Part shown: piece by piece, positions 16,744 through 25,589 of the stretch
Layout: each line of letters starts with the position of its first letter
How positions within the stretch are numbered: position 1 is the first letter of the stretch
Assembly (NCBI GenBank): GCA_022649165.1
Contig: JALCNR010000002.1
Location: 248,001-312,000 of the forward strand
Direction of reading: 5' to 3'
Length of the DNA stretch: 64,000 bases
DNA from: Actinomyces sp.
Lineage (GTDB): Bacteria; Actinomycetota; Actinomycetes; Actinomycetales; Actinomycetaceae
Notes under the pieces: generated by a model
The model's input: only the letters and a program-made list of their open reading frames with translations
Databases searched by the model: none
Told to the model about the DNA's origin: nothing
Made by a program: the position numbers and the translations under genes

Positions 16744-17399
16744 CGCGCGATCACCAGCTTCCTCTCGAGGACGCGCTGGAGCCACGCGAGCAGCATGACC
16801 AGGGCCACGAAGACTGCGGCGACCCACAGCAGCCCGGCCAGCAGCGGCTCGGAGCGCTCGGACAGTGTGTTGCGGATCGCGCCGGCCTCCGCGACGCCGA
16901 ATCCGGCGGCGACCGTCGTGTTCTTGAGCAGGGCGATGAGCACGCTCATCATCGGGGGCACCACGGCGCGCCCGGCCTGCGGCAGCACGATCTGCGTCAT
17001 CGACTGGCCCCATGTCAGGCCGAGGGCGCGGGCCGCCTCGGTCTGGCCCGGCGGGATGGTGTTGATGCCCGAGCGGACGGTCTCGGCGATGTAGGTCGCG
17101 GTGTAGAGCCCCAGGGTGAGGATCGCCAGACGTACATACGTCCCCTGGCCCGAGGTGCCGCCGGGGAAGAGCTTCGGCACGCCGAAGGCGAAGAGGAAGA
17201 ACAGGAGGGTGAGCGGCGTGTTGCGGACGGTGTTGACGTAGACCGTGCCGACCCAGCGCATGACCGGCACCGGGGACACCCGCATCGCCCCGACGAGGAA
17301 CCCAAGGACCAGCGCGATGGCGCCTCCCGCGGCGAACAGCGCCAGCGTCATCTCGAAACCGTCGACGAACAGGTCGGCGTTGTCGATGAGGACATTCAT
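16740..17399 (-). CDS. gluC: Glutamate/amino-acid ABC transporter permease, GluC type
   Basis: First membrane subunit of the importer, 219 residues with about five hydrophobic segments. It carries YVNTVRNTPLTLLFFLFAFG near residue 54 and the EAA loop PPGQTEAARALGLTWGQSMTQIVLPQAGR near 115-145, both characteristic of polar amino-acid permeases. AAGGAG about ten bases before the ATG supports this start. Its stop overlaps the gluD start. A small hairpin lies in the 111-bp space after gluB, which may reduce permease expression relative to the binding protein. Confidence 0.88.
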   Translation of the reverse strand: MNVLIDNADLFVDGFEMTLALFAAGGAIALVLGFLVGAMRVSPVPVMRWVGTVYVNTVRNTPLTLLFFLFAFGVPKLFPGGTSGQGTYVRLAILTLGLYTATYIAETVRSGINTIPPGQTEAARALGLTWGQSMTQIVLPQAGRAVVPPMMSVLIALLKNTTVAAGFGVAEAGAIRNTLSERSEPLLAGLLWVAAVFVALVMLLAWLQRVLERKLVIAR

Positions 17400-17450
17400 G
17401 CGCGTGGATCTCCTTTTCCCTGTCTTCCCTCCCCCGATCGACGAGAACGC

Positions 17451-17465
17451 CCCCGCGCAGCGGGG
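17451..17465 (-). terminator. Small hairpin between gluB and gluC
   Basis: CCCCGC-GCA-GCGGGG, a perfect 6-bp GC stem with a 3-nt loop in the space between binding-protein and permease genes. It may attenuate or mark a processing site. Too short to be certain. Confidence 0.35.
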
Positions 17466-17510
17466 CCGGCGGTCCTCCGGCTCACGGCCGGGGACGCCCT
17501 CGTCGCCGGG

Positions 17511-18428
17511 TCACTCGTAGTCGTCGACGGCGGGCTGCTGGACCGCGATGCCCGACGAGCCGAGGTCGGCGTCGAAGACCTTCTGCCAGGTGTCGCCCCC
17601 CTCGGTGAAGACCTTGTTGATGAAATGGCGCAGCGCGGCGTCGTCCTTCGGCACGCCCACCCCGTACTTCTCCTCGGTGAAGGGCTCGCCGACGACCTTG
17701 AGGGCGTCGGGCTCCTGGGCGGCGTAGCCGATGAGGATCGCCTGGTCGGTGGTCACCGCGTCGACGGAGCCGTCCTTGAGGGCGTCCACGCACTGGCTGT
17801 ACGTGTCGAAGGGGACGGTCTTCGTGTCGGGGAAGTTCTCCTGGATGTTCTGCAGCGGGGTGGACCCCGTCGCCGAGCACACGGTCTTCCCGGCCAGGTC
17901 GTCCTCGGAGGTGATGTCCGTGTTGTCGGCGGAGACCAGCAGGCCCTGACCGGTGATGAAGTACGGGCCGGCGAAGCCGATCTGCTCCTTGCGCTTGTCG
18001 GTGATCGAGTACGTCCCGACGTAGTAGTCGATGTCGCCGTTGACCAGCGCCTGCTCGCGGTTGGCCGACGGGATCGTCTGGAACTCGATCTGGTCCTCGG
18101 AGAAGCCGAGCTCCGCGGCGATCCACCGGGCGATGTCGACGTCGAAGCCGGTGCGCTCGCCGGTGATCGCGTCGAGGTAGCCCAGGCCGGGCTGGTCCTC
18201 CTTGACGCCGACGCGCAGGGTGCCGGCCGACGTCGCCGCGTCGTAGGTGTCGGAGCCGGTGAGGTCCACCGAGTCCGCGACGGTGAAGGAGAGGTCGGAG
18301 GAGCCCGCGTCCCCCGAGCCGGAGGAGGCGGCCCCGCCGGAGGCGGAGGACGTGTCGGAGCATGCGGCCAGGGTGATCGCGACGGCCGAGGCGGCCAGGG
18401 CCGCGGCCATTCGGGTGAGGGTGCGCAT
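17511..18428 (-). CDS. gluB: Glutamate/amino-acid ABC transporter substrate-binding lipoprotein, GluB type
   Basis: Extracytoplasmic receptor, 305 residues. The lipobox ITLAAC places the lipidated Cys at residue 23, followed by a Ser/Gly/Ala linker. The binding domain has the family 3 pattern: LRVGVKEDQPGLGYLD, then GERTGFDVDIARWIAAELGF near residue 92 and DYYVGTYSITDKRKEQIGFAGPYF near 135. These match GluB/GlnH-like receptors for acidic or polar amino acids. It sits 51 bp after gluA and 111 bp before gluC in the same operon. Confidence 0.9.
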   Translation of the reverse strand: MRTLTRMAAALAASAVAITLAACSDTSSASGGAASSGSGDAGSSDLSFTVADSVDLTGSDTYDAATSAGTLRVGVKEDQPGLGYLDAITGERTGFDVDIARWIAAELGFSEDQIEFQTIPSANREQALVNGDIDYYVGTYSITDKRKEQIGFAGPYFITGQGLLVSADNTDITSEDDLAGKTVCSATGSTPLQNIQENFPDTKTVPFDTYSQCVDALKDGSVDAVTTDQAILIGYAAQEPDALKVVGEPFTEEKYGVGVPKDDAALRHFINKVFTEGGDTWQKVFDADLGSSGIAVQQPAVDDYE

Positions 18429-18479
18429 CAGGGTTCCTTCCTGGTGGGAGTCGGTGTGCGGGGCCCGGAGCGGACCGGG

Positions 18480-19247
18480 TCAGTGCGTGAGGATCTTCGA
18501 GAGGAAGTCCTTCGCGCGGTCGGTGCGCGGGCGGGAGAAGAACTCCTCGGGCGGGGCCTGTTCCAGGATCTCGCCGTCGGACATGAACGCCACCCGGTCG
18601 GCCGCCTTGCGGGCGAACCCCATCTCGTGGGTGACGACGATCATCGTCATGCCCTCGGCCGCCAAGCGGACCATGACGTCGAGGACCTCGTTGATCATCT
18701 CGGGGTCCAGCGCCGAGGTGGGCTCGTCGAAGAGCATGACCTTCGGCTGCATGGCGAGCGCCCGGGCGATCGCGACCCGCTGCTGCTGCCCGCCCGAGAG
18801 CTGGGCGGGGTACTTGTCGGCCTGCGCGCCCACGCCGACGCGGTCGAGCAGCGTGTGCGCCAAGTCCTCGGCCTCCTTCTTCGGCATCCTCTTCACCTTG
18901 ACCGGCGCCAAGGTGACGTTGTCGAGGATCGTCTTGTGGGAGAACAGGTTGAAGGACTGGAAGACCATCCCGACCTCGGCGCGCAGCGCAGCGAGCTTCC
19001 TGCCCTCCTGGGGCAGCGACTCGCCGTCGATGCGGATGTCCCCCGAGGTGATCGTCTCTAGCCGGTTGATCGTGCGGCACAGCGTGGACTTGCCGGATCC
19101 GGACGGTCCGATGAGCACGACCACCTCGCCCTTGTCGACCGTCAGACTGACGTCATTGAGGGCGACGAAGTCCCCGTAGTGCTTGACCACGTGGTCGACC
19201 ACGACCAGCGGCTCGCCAGCCCGCACCCCCGAGTTTTCCAGTGACAT
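18480..19247 (-). CDS. gluA: Glutamate/amino-acid ABC transporter ATP-binding protein, GluA type
   Basis: ATPase subunit, 255 residues. Walker [10 protein letters not shown] is near residue 47, the Q-loop in VFQSFNLF near 95, signature LSGGQQQR near 150, Walker [13 protein letters not shown] near 171 and the switch His in VVTHEMGF near 206. ATG 19247 gives the canonical length of polar amino-acid ATPases; the frame is open upstream to 19364 but that extension is not conserved-looking. A ribosome site is weak (GGAAAGG at 13 bases). It is the first gene of the gluABCD operon and has a promoter candidate 140 bp upstream. Confidence 0.9.
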   Translation of the reverse strand: MSLENSGVRAGEPLVVVDHVVKHYGDFVALNDVSLTVDKGEVVVLIGPSGSGKSTLCRTINRLETITSGDIRIDGESLPQEGRKLAALRAEVGMVFQSFNLFSHKTILDNVTLAPVKVKRMPKKEAEDLAHTLLDRVGVGAQADKYPAQLSGGQQQRVAIARALAMQPKVMLFDEPTSALDPEMINEVLDVMVRLAAEGMTMIVVTHEMGFARKAADRVAFMSDGEILEQAPPEEFFSRPRTDRAKDFLSKILTH

Positions 19248-19385
19248 GGTCTTGACATTACCTTTCCGAGGAGATCCGGAGCCAGACGTCCAGGTCGTGG
19301 ACTGGACGACACCGATGACCGGGCGTGGAAGATCCCGGCGGAGCGTCAGACATGTCCTTGGCACGCGGTCTCACCGGGTGACGAC

Positions 19386-19415
19386 AGGGTAACGCCCTTC
19401 GCCCGATTCGGCCAA
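19386..19415 (-). promoter_or_regulatory. Promoter candidate for gluABCD
   Basis: On the minus strand TTGGCC (-35, 19410-19415), an 18-bp spacer and TACCCT (-10, 19386-19391). It lies between the lysA stop and gluA and would give a leader of about 130 nt. Confidence 0.4.
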
Positions 19416-19434
19416 CAATCCGGATGGATCTCCC

Positions 19435-20850
19435 TTAGGGCAGGGGCCTCCCGGCCAGCCCCGGATCCAGGTCCATGAGGTCCTCAAGCGTCTGCGGGCG
19501 CACGGCCCAGCGGGCGGCGCCGTCCTCCACGGCCAGGACCCCCGGTTTTGTGAGGTAGTTGTAATTCGACGCCATCGACCATCCGTAGGCGCCGGTCGCG
19601 GGCACGGCCAGCAGGTCGCCCGGGCGCAGGTCGGCGGGCAGGTCGACATCGCGCACGACGATGTCCCCGGACTCGCAATGGCGTCCCACCACGCGACAGC
19701 GCGCCCAGGGGCCCGCGGACGCCCTGTTCGCCAGCGTCGCCGTGCACACCGCGCCGTACAGCGCCGGACGGATGTTGTCCGACATCCCCCCGTCGACCGA
19801 CACGTAGCGGCGCACGGCGCCGCCCTCGAGCGAGACGTCCTTGAGCGTGCCGACCTCGTAGACGGTCACGCACGCCGGGCCGATGACGCTGCGCCCGGGC
19901 TCCACCGACACGCGCGGGATGGGGCTCCCCTGCTCGGCGCAGCGCTCGCGCACGACCTCGGCGAGAGCGCGGGCGAGCGTCGCGGGGCTCGTGGGAACGG
20001 GGTCCGCTCCGCTGTAGGCGATGCCCAGGCCGCCGCCGAGGTCGACCTCGGGGACCCAGATGCCGTGTTCCCGGGCGATGCGCCCTCTAAAGTCCAGTAC
20101 GATCCGCGCGGCCGCGACGAAGGCCCCGACGCCCTCGATCTGGGAGCCGATGTGGTTGTGCAGACCGATGAGCCGGAGGTGCCCCGAGGCGGCGATGGCG
20201 CGAACGACCTCCATCGCCCCTCCGTCGCTCACCGACACCCCGAATTTCTGGTCCTCATGCGAGGTCGCGATGTACTCGTTGCCGCCGGCGTGGATCCCCG
20301 TCTTCAGGCGCACCATGACGGGGACGCTCACGCTCCGGCGGGCCGCCGCCGCCTCGAGGCGGGCGACCTCCGGCAGGGAGTCGACGACCACGCGGGCGAT
20401 CCCGGCGGCGATCGCCAGATCGATCTCGCCGTCGAGCTTGTTGTTGCCGTGCAGCCCCACCAGGGCGGGGTCGGCGCCGGCGCGCAACGCGACGGTGAGC
20501 TCGCCGAGCGACGCCGCGTCCACCCCCATGCCTTCCGCGGTGACGACGCGCACGACGTCCGCGCAGGCCAGGGCCTTCGCCGCGTAGTAGGCCCTCCCCC
20601 CGGCCATGCCGTAGCCCTCCCAGAACTCCTCGGCCATCGCGGAGGCCCACACCCGGGCCCGGCCGCGCAGGTCGGCGCGGTCCAGAATGTAGGAGGGCGA
20701 TCCGAAGCCGCGCCGGAGATCGCCCAGGCGGGCGCCGCCGATCACCAGCGCCCCGTCCCGGTCCCTCCGCGCGGCGGTGGGCCACAGGTCGGGGCGTTCC
20801 CCGGGTTCGGGGCACACGAGAGAGCCCAGGGGCGCCTCGGAGGGATCCAC
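19435..20850 (-). CDS. lysA: Diaminopimelate decarboxylase
   Basis: PLP enzyme that makes L-lysine from meso-diaminopimelate, the last step of lysine synthesis. The product is about 471 residues, usual for actinobacterial LysA. The PLP-binding Lys lies in YYAAKALAC, HNHIGSQI and DLGGGLGIAY follow, and the active-site motifs EPGRSVIGPA and SDNIRPALYG are present. Two GTG starts compete: 20856 overlaps the argS stop (GTGA), and 20850 has GAGAGG eight bases upstream; the latter is preferred. Cotranscribed with argS, an arrangement common in actinobacteria that links arginyl-tRNA synthesis to lysine synthesis. Confidence 0.93.
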   Translation of the reverse strand: MDPSEAPLGSLVCPEPGERPDLWPTAARRDRDGALVIGGARLGDLRRGFGSPSYILDRADLRGRARVWASAMAEEFWEGYGMAGGRAYYAAKALACADVVRVVTAEGMGVDAASLGELTVALRAGADPALVGLHGNNKLDGEIDLAIAAGIARVVVDSLPEVARLEAAAARRSVSVPVMVRLKTGIHAGGNEYIATSHEDQKFGVSVSDGGAMEVVRAIAASGHLRLIGLHNHIGSQIEGVGAFVAAARIVLDFRGRIAREHGIWVPEVDLGGGLGIAYSGADPVPTSPATLARALAEVVRERCAEQGSPIPRVSVEPGRSVIGPACVTVYEVGTLKDVSLEGGAVRRYVSVDGGMSDNIRPALYGAVCTATLANRASAGPWARCRVVGRHCESGDIVVRDVDLPADLRPGDLLAVPATGAYGWSMASNYNYLTKPGVLAVEDGAARWAVRPQTLEDLMDLDPGLAGRPLP

Positions 20851-20852
20851 GC

Positions 20853-22532
20853 TCACATCCTCTCGGGTGCCTGGACGCCCAGCAGGCCCAGCCCGTTGCG
20901 CAGCACTTGGGAGACCGCGTCGTTGAGCCACAGGCGGGCGATATGGCCGGGGGTGACGGGCTCCTCGCCGCGCGGCGTGACCCGGCACTGGCCGTACCAG
21001 GTGTGGTACGCGGAGGCGAGCTGCTCAAGGTAGCGGGCGACGCGGTGCGGTTCGCGCAGCTTCGCCGCCTGGGCGACCATCGCGGGGAACTGGGCGAGGA
21101 CGCCCAGCAGGTCCGCGTCGGCAGGCGAGTCGAGCGCCGAGGGGTCGAAACCGGCCTCGCGGGCGACCCCGTGCTCGGCGGCGTTGCGCGCGACGTTGCG
21201 GCTGCGGGCGTGGGCGTACTGCACGTAGTAGACGGGGTTGTCGTTCGTGCGCGAGGTCAGGAGGTCGAGGTCGATGTCGAGATTGGAGTCCATGGACACC
21301 CGCACCAGCGAGTAGCGCGCGGCGTCCACGCCGACGGCGTCGACCAGGTCGTCCAGGGTGACGATGGTGCCCGCGCGCTTCGACATGCGCACCGGCTCGC
21401 CGTTGCGCACGAGGTTGACCATCTGGCCGATGAGGATCTGCATGTTGACGCCCGGGGTGTCCCCGAAGGCCTCGCACATCGCCATCATGCGCCCGATGTA
21501 GCCGTGGTGATCGGCGCCCAGCAGGTAGATCGCCGCGTCGGCGCCGCGCTGGCGCTTGTCCAGGTAGTAGGCGACGTCGGCAGCGAAGTAGGCGGCCTGC
21601 CCGTCGGACTTGATGAGGACGCGGTCCTTGTCGTCGCCGTAGTCCGTGGTGCGCAGCCACACCGCGCCGTCGGCGTCGAAGACCTCGCCCCTGTCGCGCA
21701 GAACCTGGATGGCACGGGTGACGGCTCCGGAGTCGTGGAGCGACTGTTCGTGGAAGAACACGTCGAAATCGGAGCGGAAGTCGTGGAGCCGCTGCTTGAT
21801 CTCGTCGAACATGAGGTCCACGCCGCGCGCGCGGAAGGCCTCGACGGCGTCCGCCTCCGGCAGGGTCACGGGATCGGGTTCCCCCGCGGCGAGGGCATCC
21901 CCGCGGACCTGGGCCGCGATGTCGGCGACGTACTGGCCGCCGTATCCGTCCTCGGGCGCCTCGCGGCCCATCGCGCGGGCGTAGAGGGAGCGCGCGAAGC
22001 GGTCGATCTGGGATCCGTGGTCGTTGAAGTAGTACTCGCGGGTGACCTCGGCGCCGCAGGCGGCGATGAGGCGCGCCAGGGAGTCGCCGACGGCCGCCCA
22101 GCGCGCCCCGCCCAGGTGGACGGGGCCCGTCGGGTTCGCGGAGACGTATTCGAGGTTGACGTGGGTGCCCGCCAGCGCGTCGTTCGCTCCGAAGGCGGGG
22201 CCCGCCTGGAGGATCGTGCGCGCGAGCTCCCCGGCCGAGGCCGCGGCCAGGCGGATGTTGATGAAGCCCGGACCCGCCACGTCGGCCTCGTCGATGCCGT
22301 CGTCGGCCAGCAACCGGTCCGCGATGACCGCCGCGACGTCGCGCGGGGCCGCGTGGGCCTTCTTCGCCAGCTGCATCGCGACATTCGTCGACCAATCCCC
22401 GTGGTCGCGGGTGCGGGGGCGCTCCACCGCCACCGCCGGGGGGATGTCGCCGGCCTCGAGGGCCAGCTGCCCGTCCCGGGCAGCCTGGACCAACGTGGTG
22501 CGGATGAGTGCGGCGAGTTCTTCAGGGGTCAC
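20853..22532 (-). CDS. argS: Arginyl-tRNA synthetase
   Basis: Class I aminoacyl-tRNA synthetase charging tRNA-Arg, 559 residues. The N-terminal tRNA-binding domain is followed by [17 protein letters not shown] (about residue 131), where HLGG is the actinobacterial form of the HIGH motif. [15 protein letters not shown] (about residue 380) holds the KMSKS-equivalent loop. The DALR anticodon-binding domain ends the protein. The start is a GTG without a ribosome site, with a -10-like hexamer seven bases upstream, suggesting a leaderless message. Its stop overlaps the lysA start region. A tRNA-Arg gene lies 2.1 kb away. Confidence 0.95.
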   Translation of the reverse strand: MTPEELAALIRTTLVQAARDGQLALEAGDIPPAVAVERPRTRDHGDWSTNVAMQLAKKAHAAPRDVAAVIADRLLADDGIDEADVAGPGFINIRLAAASAGELARTILQAGPAFGANDALAGTHVNLEYVSANPTGPVHLGGARWAAVGDSLARLIAACGAEVTREYYFNDHGSQIDRFARSLYARAMGREAPEDGYGGQYVADIAAQVRGDALAAGEPDPVTLPEADAVEAFRARGVDLMFDEIKQRLHDFRSDFDVFFHEQSLHDSGAVTRAIQVLRDRGEVFDADGAVWLRTTDYGDDKDRVLIKSDGQAAYFAADVAYYLDKRQRGADAAIYLLGADHHGYIGRMMAMCEAFGDTPGVNMQILIGQMVNLVRNGEPVRMSKRAGTIVTLDDLVDAVGVDAARYSLVRVSMDSNLDIDLDLLTSRTNDNPVYYVQYAHARSRNVARNAAEHGVAREAGFDPSALDSPADADLLGVLAQFPAMVAQAAKLREPHRVARYLEQLASAYHTWYGQCRVTPRGEEPVTPGHIARLWLNDAVSQVLRNGLGLLGVQAPERM

Positions 22533-22539
22533 GTGCCCG

Positions 22540-22545
22540 AGCGTA
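22540..22545 (-). promoter_or_regulatory. -10 element of argS-lysA
   Basis: TACGCT on the minus strand, seven bases before the GTG of argS. TTGGCG lies 19 bp further upstream as a possible -35. The position implies transcription starting at the start codon. Confidence 0.35.
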
Positions 22546-22626
22546 ACCGGGTGGGGCCCCGGGCCGCCAACACGTCCGGAGCGGCCGCTGCGCAGAGGCG
22601 TCGCCTCCGGACGAGCCTGCGGCGCC

Positions 22627-22632
22627 TATGAT
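22627..22632 (+). promoter_or_regulatory. -10 element of mntH
   Basis: TATGAT, a near-consensus -10 hexamer 41 bases before the mntH ATG. No convincing -35 is seen 16-18 bp upstream, so an activator or extended -10 contacts may be needed. Confidence 0.4.
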
Positions 22633-22673
22633 TTCGGCGGACCGAACTCCCACCGGTGAAGCGAGGGCATCTC

Positions 22674-23915
22674 ATGGCGGCACAGCTCCCCGACCCCCGG
22701 CCGGCGCGACCCCGCGTCGGCAAGCTCCTGGGACCGGCCTTCGTCGCCGCGGTGGCCTACGTGGATCCCGGCAACGTCGCGGCCAACATCACCGCGGGCG
22801 CGCGCTACGGGTACCTGCTGCTGTGGGTGCTGGTGCTCTCGTGCGCGGCCGCCATGATCATCCAATACCTCTCCGCCAAGCTCGGGATCGTGACCGGCCA
22901 GTCGCTTCCCCAGGTCCTCGGCGACCGCCTGCCCACTGCTTGGCGCATCGCCTACTGGCTCCAGGCGGAGGTCGTGGCGGCGGCCACCGACCTGGCCGAG
23001 GTCATCGGCGGCGCCATCGCCCTCAACCTCCTATTCGGGCTGCCCCTGATCTGGGGAGGCATGGTCCTCGGAGCCGTGTCGATCGCCCTGCTGGGCGTCC
23101 AGTCGCGACGCGGGCAGCAGAAGTTCGAGTATGTCATCATCGCCCTGCTGTTGGTGATCACCCTGGGCTTCCTCGCCGGCCTGGTCGCGGCGCCACCCGA
23201 CTGGTCCGAGGCCGCCCACGGTCTGCTCCCCGGCTTCGCGGGCGCGGACTCCGTACTGGTGGCCGCCTCGATGCTGGGCGCCACGGTCATGCCCCACGCC
23301 GTCTACCTGCACTCCTCCCTGGTCAACGACCGCCACGGCGAGGCCGCCGGGGCGGGCAGGATCTCCCAGGAGGCCCTCCTGCGCGTCACCCGCGTCGACG
23401 TGTCCTGGGCGCTCAGCCTCGCGGGGCTGGTCAACATCGGCCTCCTGGTCCTGGCCGCCTCCGCCCTCCAGGGCGTGTCGGGCACGGACTCCATCGAGGG
23501 CGCCTACCGGGCGATCGCCTCCACGCTGGGGCCCGTGGTCGCCGTGGTGTTCGCCATCGGCCTGCTGGCCTCCGGGCTTGCCTCGACGTCGATCGGGGCC
23601 TACGCCGGATCGGAGATCATGCGCGGGCTGCTCCACATCAAGATGCCGCTGCTCGCCCGGCGCCTCATCACCCTGATCCCTGCGCTGGTCATCCTGGCGC
23701 TCGGCGCGGAGCCGACGTGGGCGCTCGTCATCTCCCAGGTCGTCCTGTCGATGGGCATCCCCTTCGCGATCATCCCGCTGATGTCCCTGACCCGGAACCG
23801 GGCGATCATGGGACGCCACGCGGACGGACCCGTCCTGCGCGCCGTCACCGACGTCGTGGCCGCGCTCATCGTCGTCCTCAATCTGGCCCTCATCGTCCTC
23901 ACCGTCCGAGGATGA
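22674..23915 (+). CDS. mntH: Nramp-family divalent metal transporter
   Basis: Membrane importer of manganese or iron driven by protons, 413 residues with about eleven hydrophobic segments. Diagnostic motifs are VDPGNVAAN in the first segment (about residue 32; the DPGN metal site) and MPHAVYLHSSLV (about residue 206; the MPH motif of segment 6). EVIGGAIALNLLF also matches the family. ATG 22674 has GAGGG six bases upstream; a GTG at 22656 would add six residues but lacks a ribosome site. It is divergent from argS and followed by a hairpin. No MntR or Fur gene is nearby. Confidence 0.92.
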   Translation: MAAQLPDPRPARPRVGKLLGPAFVAAVAYVDPGNVAANITAGARYGYLLLWVLVLSCAAAMIIQYLSAKLGIVTGQSLPQVLGDRLPTAWRIAYWLQAEVVAAATDLAEVIGGAIALNLLFGLPLIWGGMVLGAVSIALLGVQSRRGQQKFEYVIIALLLVITLGFLAGLVAAPPDWSEAAHGLLPGFAGADSVLVAASMLGATVMPHAVYLHSSLVNDRHGEAAGAGRISQEALLRVTRVDVSWALSLAGLVNIGLLVLAASALQGVSGTDSIEGAYRAIASTLGPVVAVVFAIGLLASGLASTSIGAYAGSEIMRGLLHIKMPLLARRLITLIPALVILALGAEPTWALVISQVVLSMGIPFAIIPLMSLTRNRAIMGRHADGPVLRAVTDVVAALIVVLNLALIVLTVRG

Positions 23916-23950
23916 GGACAGCCGCCCCACGCTCATCGCATGGGGAGCGA

Positions 23951-23978
23951 CGCGGCCCGGGATCGCTCCCGGACCGCG
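23951..23978. terminator. Terminator hairpin between mntH and rpiB
   Basis: A 12-bp GC-rich stem with one mismatch (23951-23962 with 23967-23978) and a TCGC loop between two converging genes. It could serve both. Confidence 0.55.
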
Positions 23979-24056
23979 CCGCAGCGTCCCCGTTGACGCT
24001 CCACCCGCCGACGGACCGGAGTCCGCGCCGGGCAGTTCTGGGGGGGGATCCGGCGC

Positions 24057-24506
24057 TCAGCCGCGCGCCTCGTAAGCGCTGAGAAGGGCGATCCGGCGGA
24101 TGTGGCGTTCCTCACCGGAGAAAGCCGCGTCCACGAACACGTCGATCAGGCGCACCGCCTCCTCGACGGAGTGCATCCGAGCCCCGATCGACGCGACGTT
24201 CGCGTCGTTGTGCTCGCGGGCCAGGCGGGCCGTGTCCTCGTTCCACACCAATGCCGCGCGCACCCCACGCACCTTGTTGGCCGCGATCTGCTCCCCGTTC
24301 CCCGAGCCGCCGATGACGACGCCCAAGGAGCCTGGATCTGCCACGACGGCCTCACCGCAAGCGAGGCAGAACGGCGGATAGTCGTCCTCCCCGTCATAGG
24401 CGTCCGCCCCATGGTCGAACACCTCGACGTCGCGCCCGCGCAGATGGCCACCGACGATCCCCTTGAGCTCGAAACCCGCGTGATCAGAGGCGATGTGGAC
24501 CCGCAC
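24057..24506 (-). CDS. rpiB: Ribose-5-phosphate isomerase B
   Basis: Cytosolic pentose-phosphate enzyme interconverting ribose 5-phosphate and ribulose 5-phosphate. The 149-residue product begins RVHIASDHAGFELK and contains IGGSGNGEQIAANKVRGVRAAL, where Glu replaces the Cys found in enterobacterial RpiB as catalytic base, as in mycobacterial RpiB. ARMHSVEEA lies near residue 115. GTG 24506 is chosen because GGAGGG lies seven bases upstream and the protein then starts at the first beta strand; an ATG at 24521 is an alternative. It has its own promoter and converges on mntH. Confidence 0.93.
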   Translation of the reverse strand: MRVHIASDHAGFELKGIVGGHLRGRDVEVFDHGADAYDGEDDYPPFCLACGEAVVADPGSLGVVIGGSGNGEQIAANKVRGVRAALVWNEDTARLAREHNDANVASIGARMHSVEEAVRLIDVFVDAAFSGEERHIRRIALLSAYEARG

Positions 24507-24543
24507 GACGGCACCCTCCATTGTGAGACGACGGTCACCGCCC

Positions 24544-24573
24544 AGTATCGCACGTCACGCGCATCATGGTCAC
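24544..24573 (-). promoter_or_regulatory. Promoter candidate for rpiB
   Basis: Minus-strand GTGACC (-35, 24568-24573), 18-bp spacer, GATACT (-10, 24544-24549), about 40 bp before the GTG start. Confidence 0.45.
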
Positions 24574-24629
24574 CCTGCGGCGCGCGATGCACGCGAGGAC
24601 GCGACGCGCTGGTACAGTGTCTCGACGCA

Positions 24630-24702
24630 GCCCCGATAGCTCAGTGGATAGAGCGTTCGCCTCCGGAGCGAAAGGCCGCAGGTTCGAATCCTGTTCGGGG
24701 CA
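24630..24702 (+). tRNA. tRNA-Arg (anticodon CCG)
   Basis: The 73-nt sequence folds as a cloverleaf. The acceptor stem is GCCCCGA with TCGGGGC followed by A. The D arm contains AGCTCAGTGGATAGAGC. The anticodon stem is TTCGC/GCGAA with loop CTCCGGA, so the anticodon is CCG, reading CGG arginine codons. The T arm holds GGTTCGAATCC. The CCA end is not encoded. TACAGT at 24613-24618 is a plausible -10, and a terminator hairpin follows ten bases after the gene. Confidence 0.97.
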
Positions 24703-24711
24703 CAGACAAAG

Positions 24712-24744
24712 ACCCCCTGGGCTGTACAGACGGGCCAGGGGTTT
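24712..24744 (+). terminator. Terminator of the tRNA-Arg gene
   Basis: An 8-bp stem with one bulged C (24712-24720 with 24735-24742) followed by TT, directly downstream of the tRNA. Confidence 0.6.
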
Positions 24745-25105
24745 CGCGCTTGCGAGTCTCCGTACGGTGGTGGAGACGCATGTCTTATTCCACCGATTTC
24801 ATCGGCCCACCGACGGCAGTGGCCCCGGCAGTAGTCCCGCCCGTCTGGCGGGCGTCGCGGCCGGCGGCGCCGTCAAGGCGACAACCGGGCGATTGCACCA
24901 CGACGAGGACGCCACTGCCGAGGGCGAGCTCACGCGGAGCGGGCGGTCTCGTCATGCTCACGTCGGTGAGCGGGGGATTCGTCGGGCTCATCGCCCAGCG
25001 TGCTCTCGCCGGCCGGGTCAAGCGACCTCGCTCCTCGTCGCCATTTTAGGTAAGCTCTTACCGATATGGGGACGGGTCGACGTGGGAGGATGCCGGGAGG
25101 ATGCC
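24745..25105. other. Gene-poor interval between tRNA-Arg and marR
   Basis: About 360 bp. Several open frames cross it on both strands, but none combines a ribosome site, a family resemblance and actinobacterial third-position bias. The area 3' of a tRNA is a common integration spot, yet no repeat of the tRNA 3' end was found here. The last 60 bases hold the marR operator and promoter. Confidence 0.4.
25049..25062. promoter_or_regulatory. Palindromic operator of the marR-flavodoxin operon
   Basis: GGTAAG-CT-CTTACC is a perfect inverted repeat 44 bp before the marR start. TAAGCT inside it could be the -10. A palindrome overlapping the promoter of a MarR gene is the usual sign of autorepression. 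Confidence 0.5.
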
Positions 25106-25570
25106 ATGGACCTGAGCGAGCGGGCCGCCGGGATGGACGCCGAGCACCTCGTCTTCGGCGGCGTCTTCGCCGTGGCCAACCGACTCCAGCGGACGCTCGA
25201 TGCCGCCATGCCGGAGCTGACCGCGAAGCAGTGGTGGCTGCTGGTCATGCTCCAGACGTCCCCGGGGCCGCCCACGCTGACAGAGCTGGCCGAGGCAGCA
25301 GACACCTCCCACCAGAACGTCCGCCAGATCCTGGACCGTCTGGAGGCCAAGGGATTCGTCCGCCTCGCCCCGGATGAGGAGGACGCGCGGGCCACCCGGA
25401 TCCATGTCACGGCGAAGGCGCGCCGGTGGGGCGCCGACACCGACGCGGAGGCCCGCCGTTTCATGGCCGCCATGTACCGCGGCCTCACCCCGACCGAGCT
25501 TGACGCGCTGGGCAAGGGCTTGGCGCTCCTCCACTCCAACCTCAGCCGACTGGACGGGCCCTCGGCCTGA
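25106..25570 (+). CDS. MarR-family winged-helix regulator
   Basis: Dimeric DNA-binding protein of 154 residues. The winged helix runs from about residue 30 to 110: LTAKQWWLLVMLQTSPGPPTLTELAEAA, recognition helix SHQNVRQILDRLEAKGF, and wing VRLAPDEEDARATRIHVT. GGGAGG precedes the ATG by five bases. It is followed 19 bp downstream by a flavodoxin-like gene, and a palindrome lies at its promoter, so it probably represses the pair and responds to a small ligand or redox change. The ligand is unknown. Confidence 0.88.
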   Translation: MDLSERAAGMDAEHLVFGGVFAVANRLQRTLDAAMPELTAKQWWLLVMLQTSPGPPTLTELAEAADTSHQNVRQILDRLEAKGFVRLAPDEEDARATRIHVTAKARRWGADTDAEARRFMAAMYRGLTPTELDALGKGLALLHSNLSRLDGPSA

Positions 25571-25589
25571 ACGCCGCGAAAGGACCATC

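Noticed and set aside
22674-23915. A manganese riboswitch before mntH
   Set aside because: The leader after the -10 is only about 35 nt, too short for the known yybP-type structure.
24566-25104. Plus-strand frames running through tRNA-Arg into the marR leader
   Set aside because: They read through the tRNA gene and its terminator and lack coding bias.
24630-25105. Possible integrated element after tRNA-Arg
   Set aside because: No integrase, no second copy of the tRNA 3' end and no change of base composition were found.
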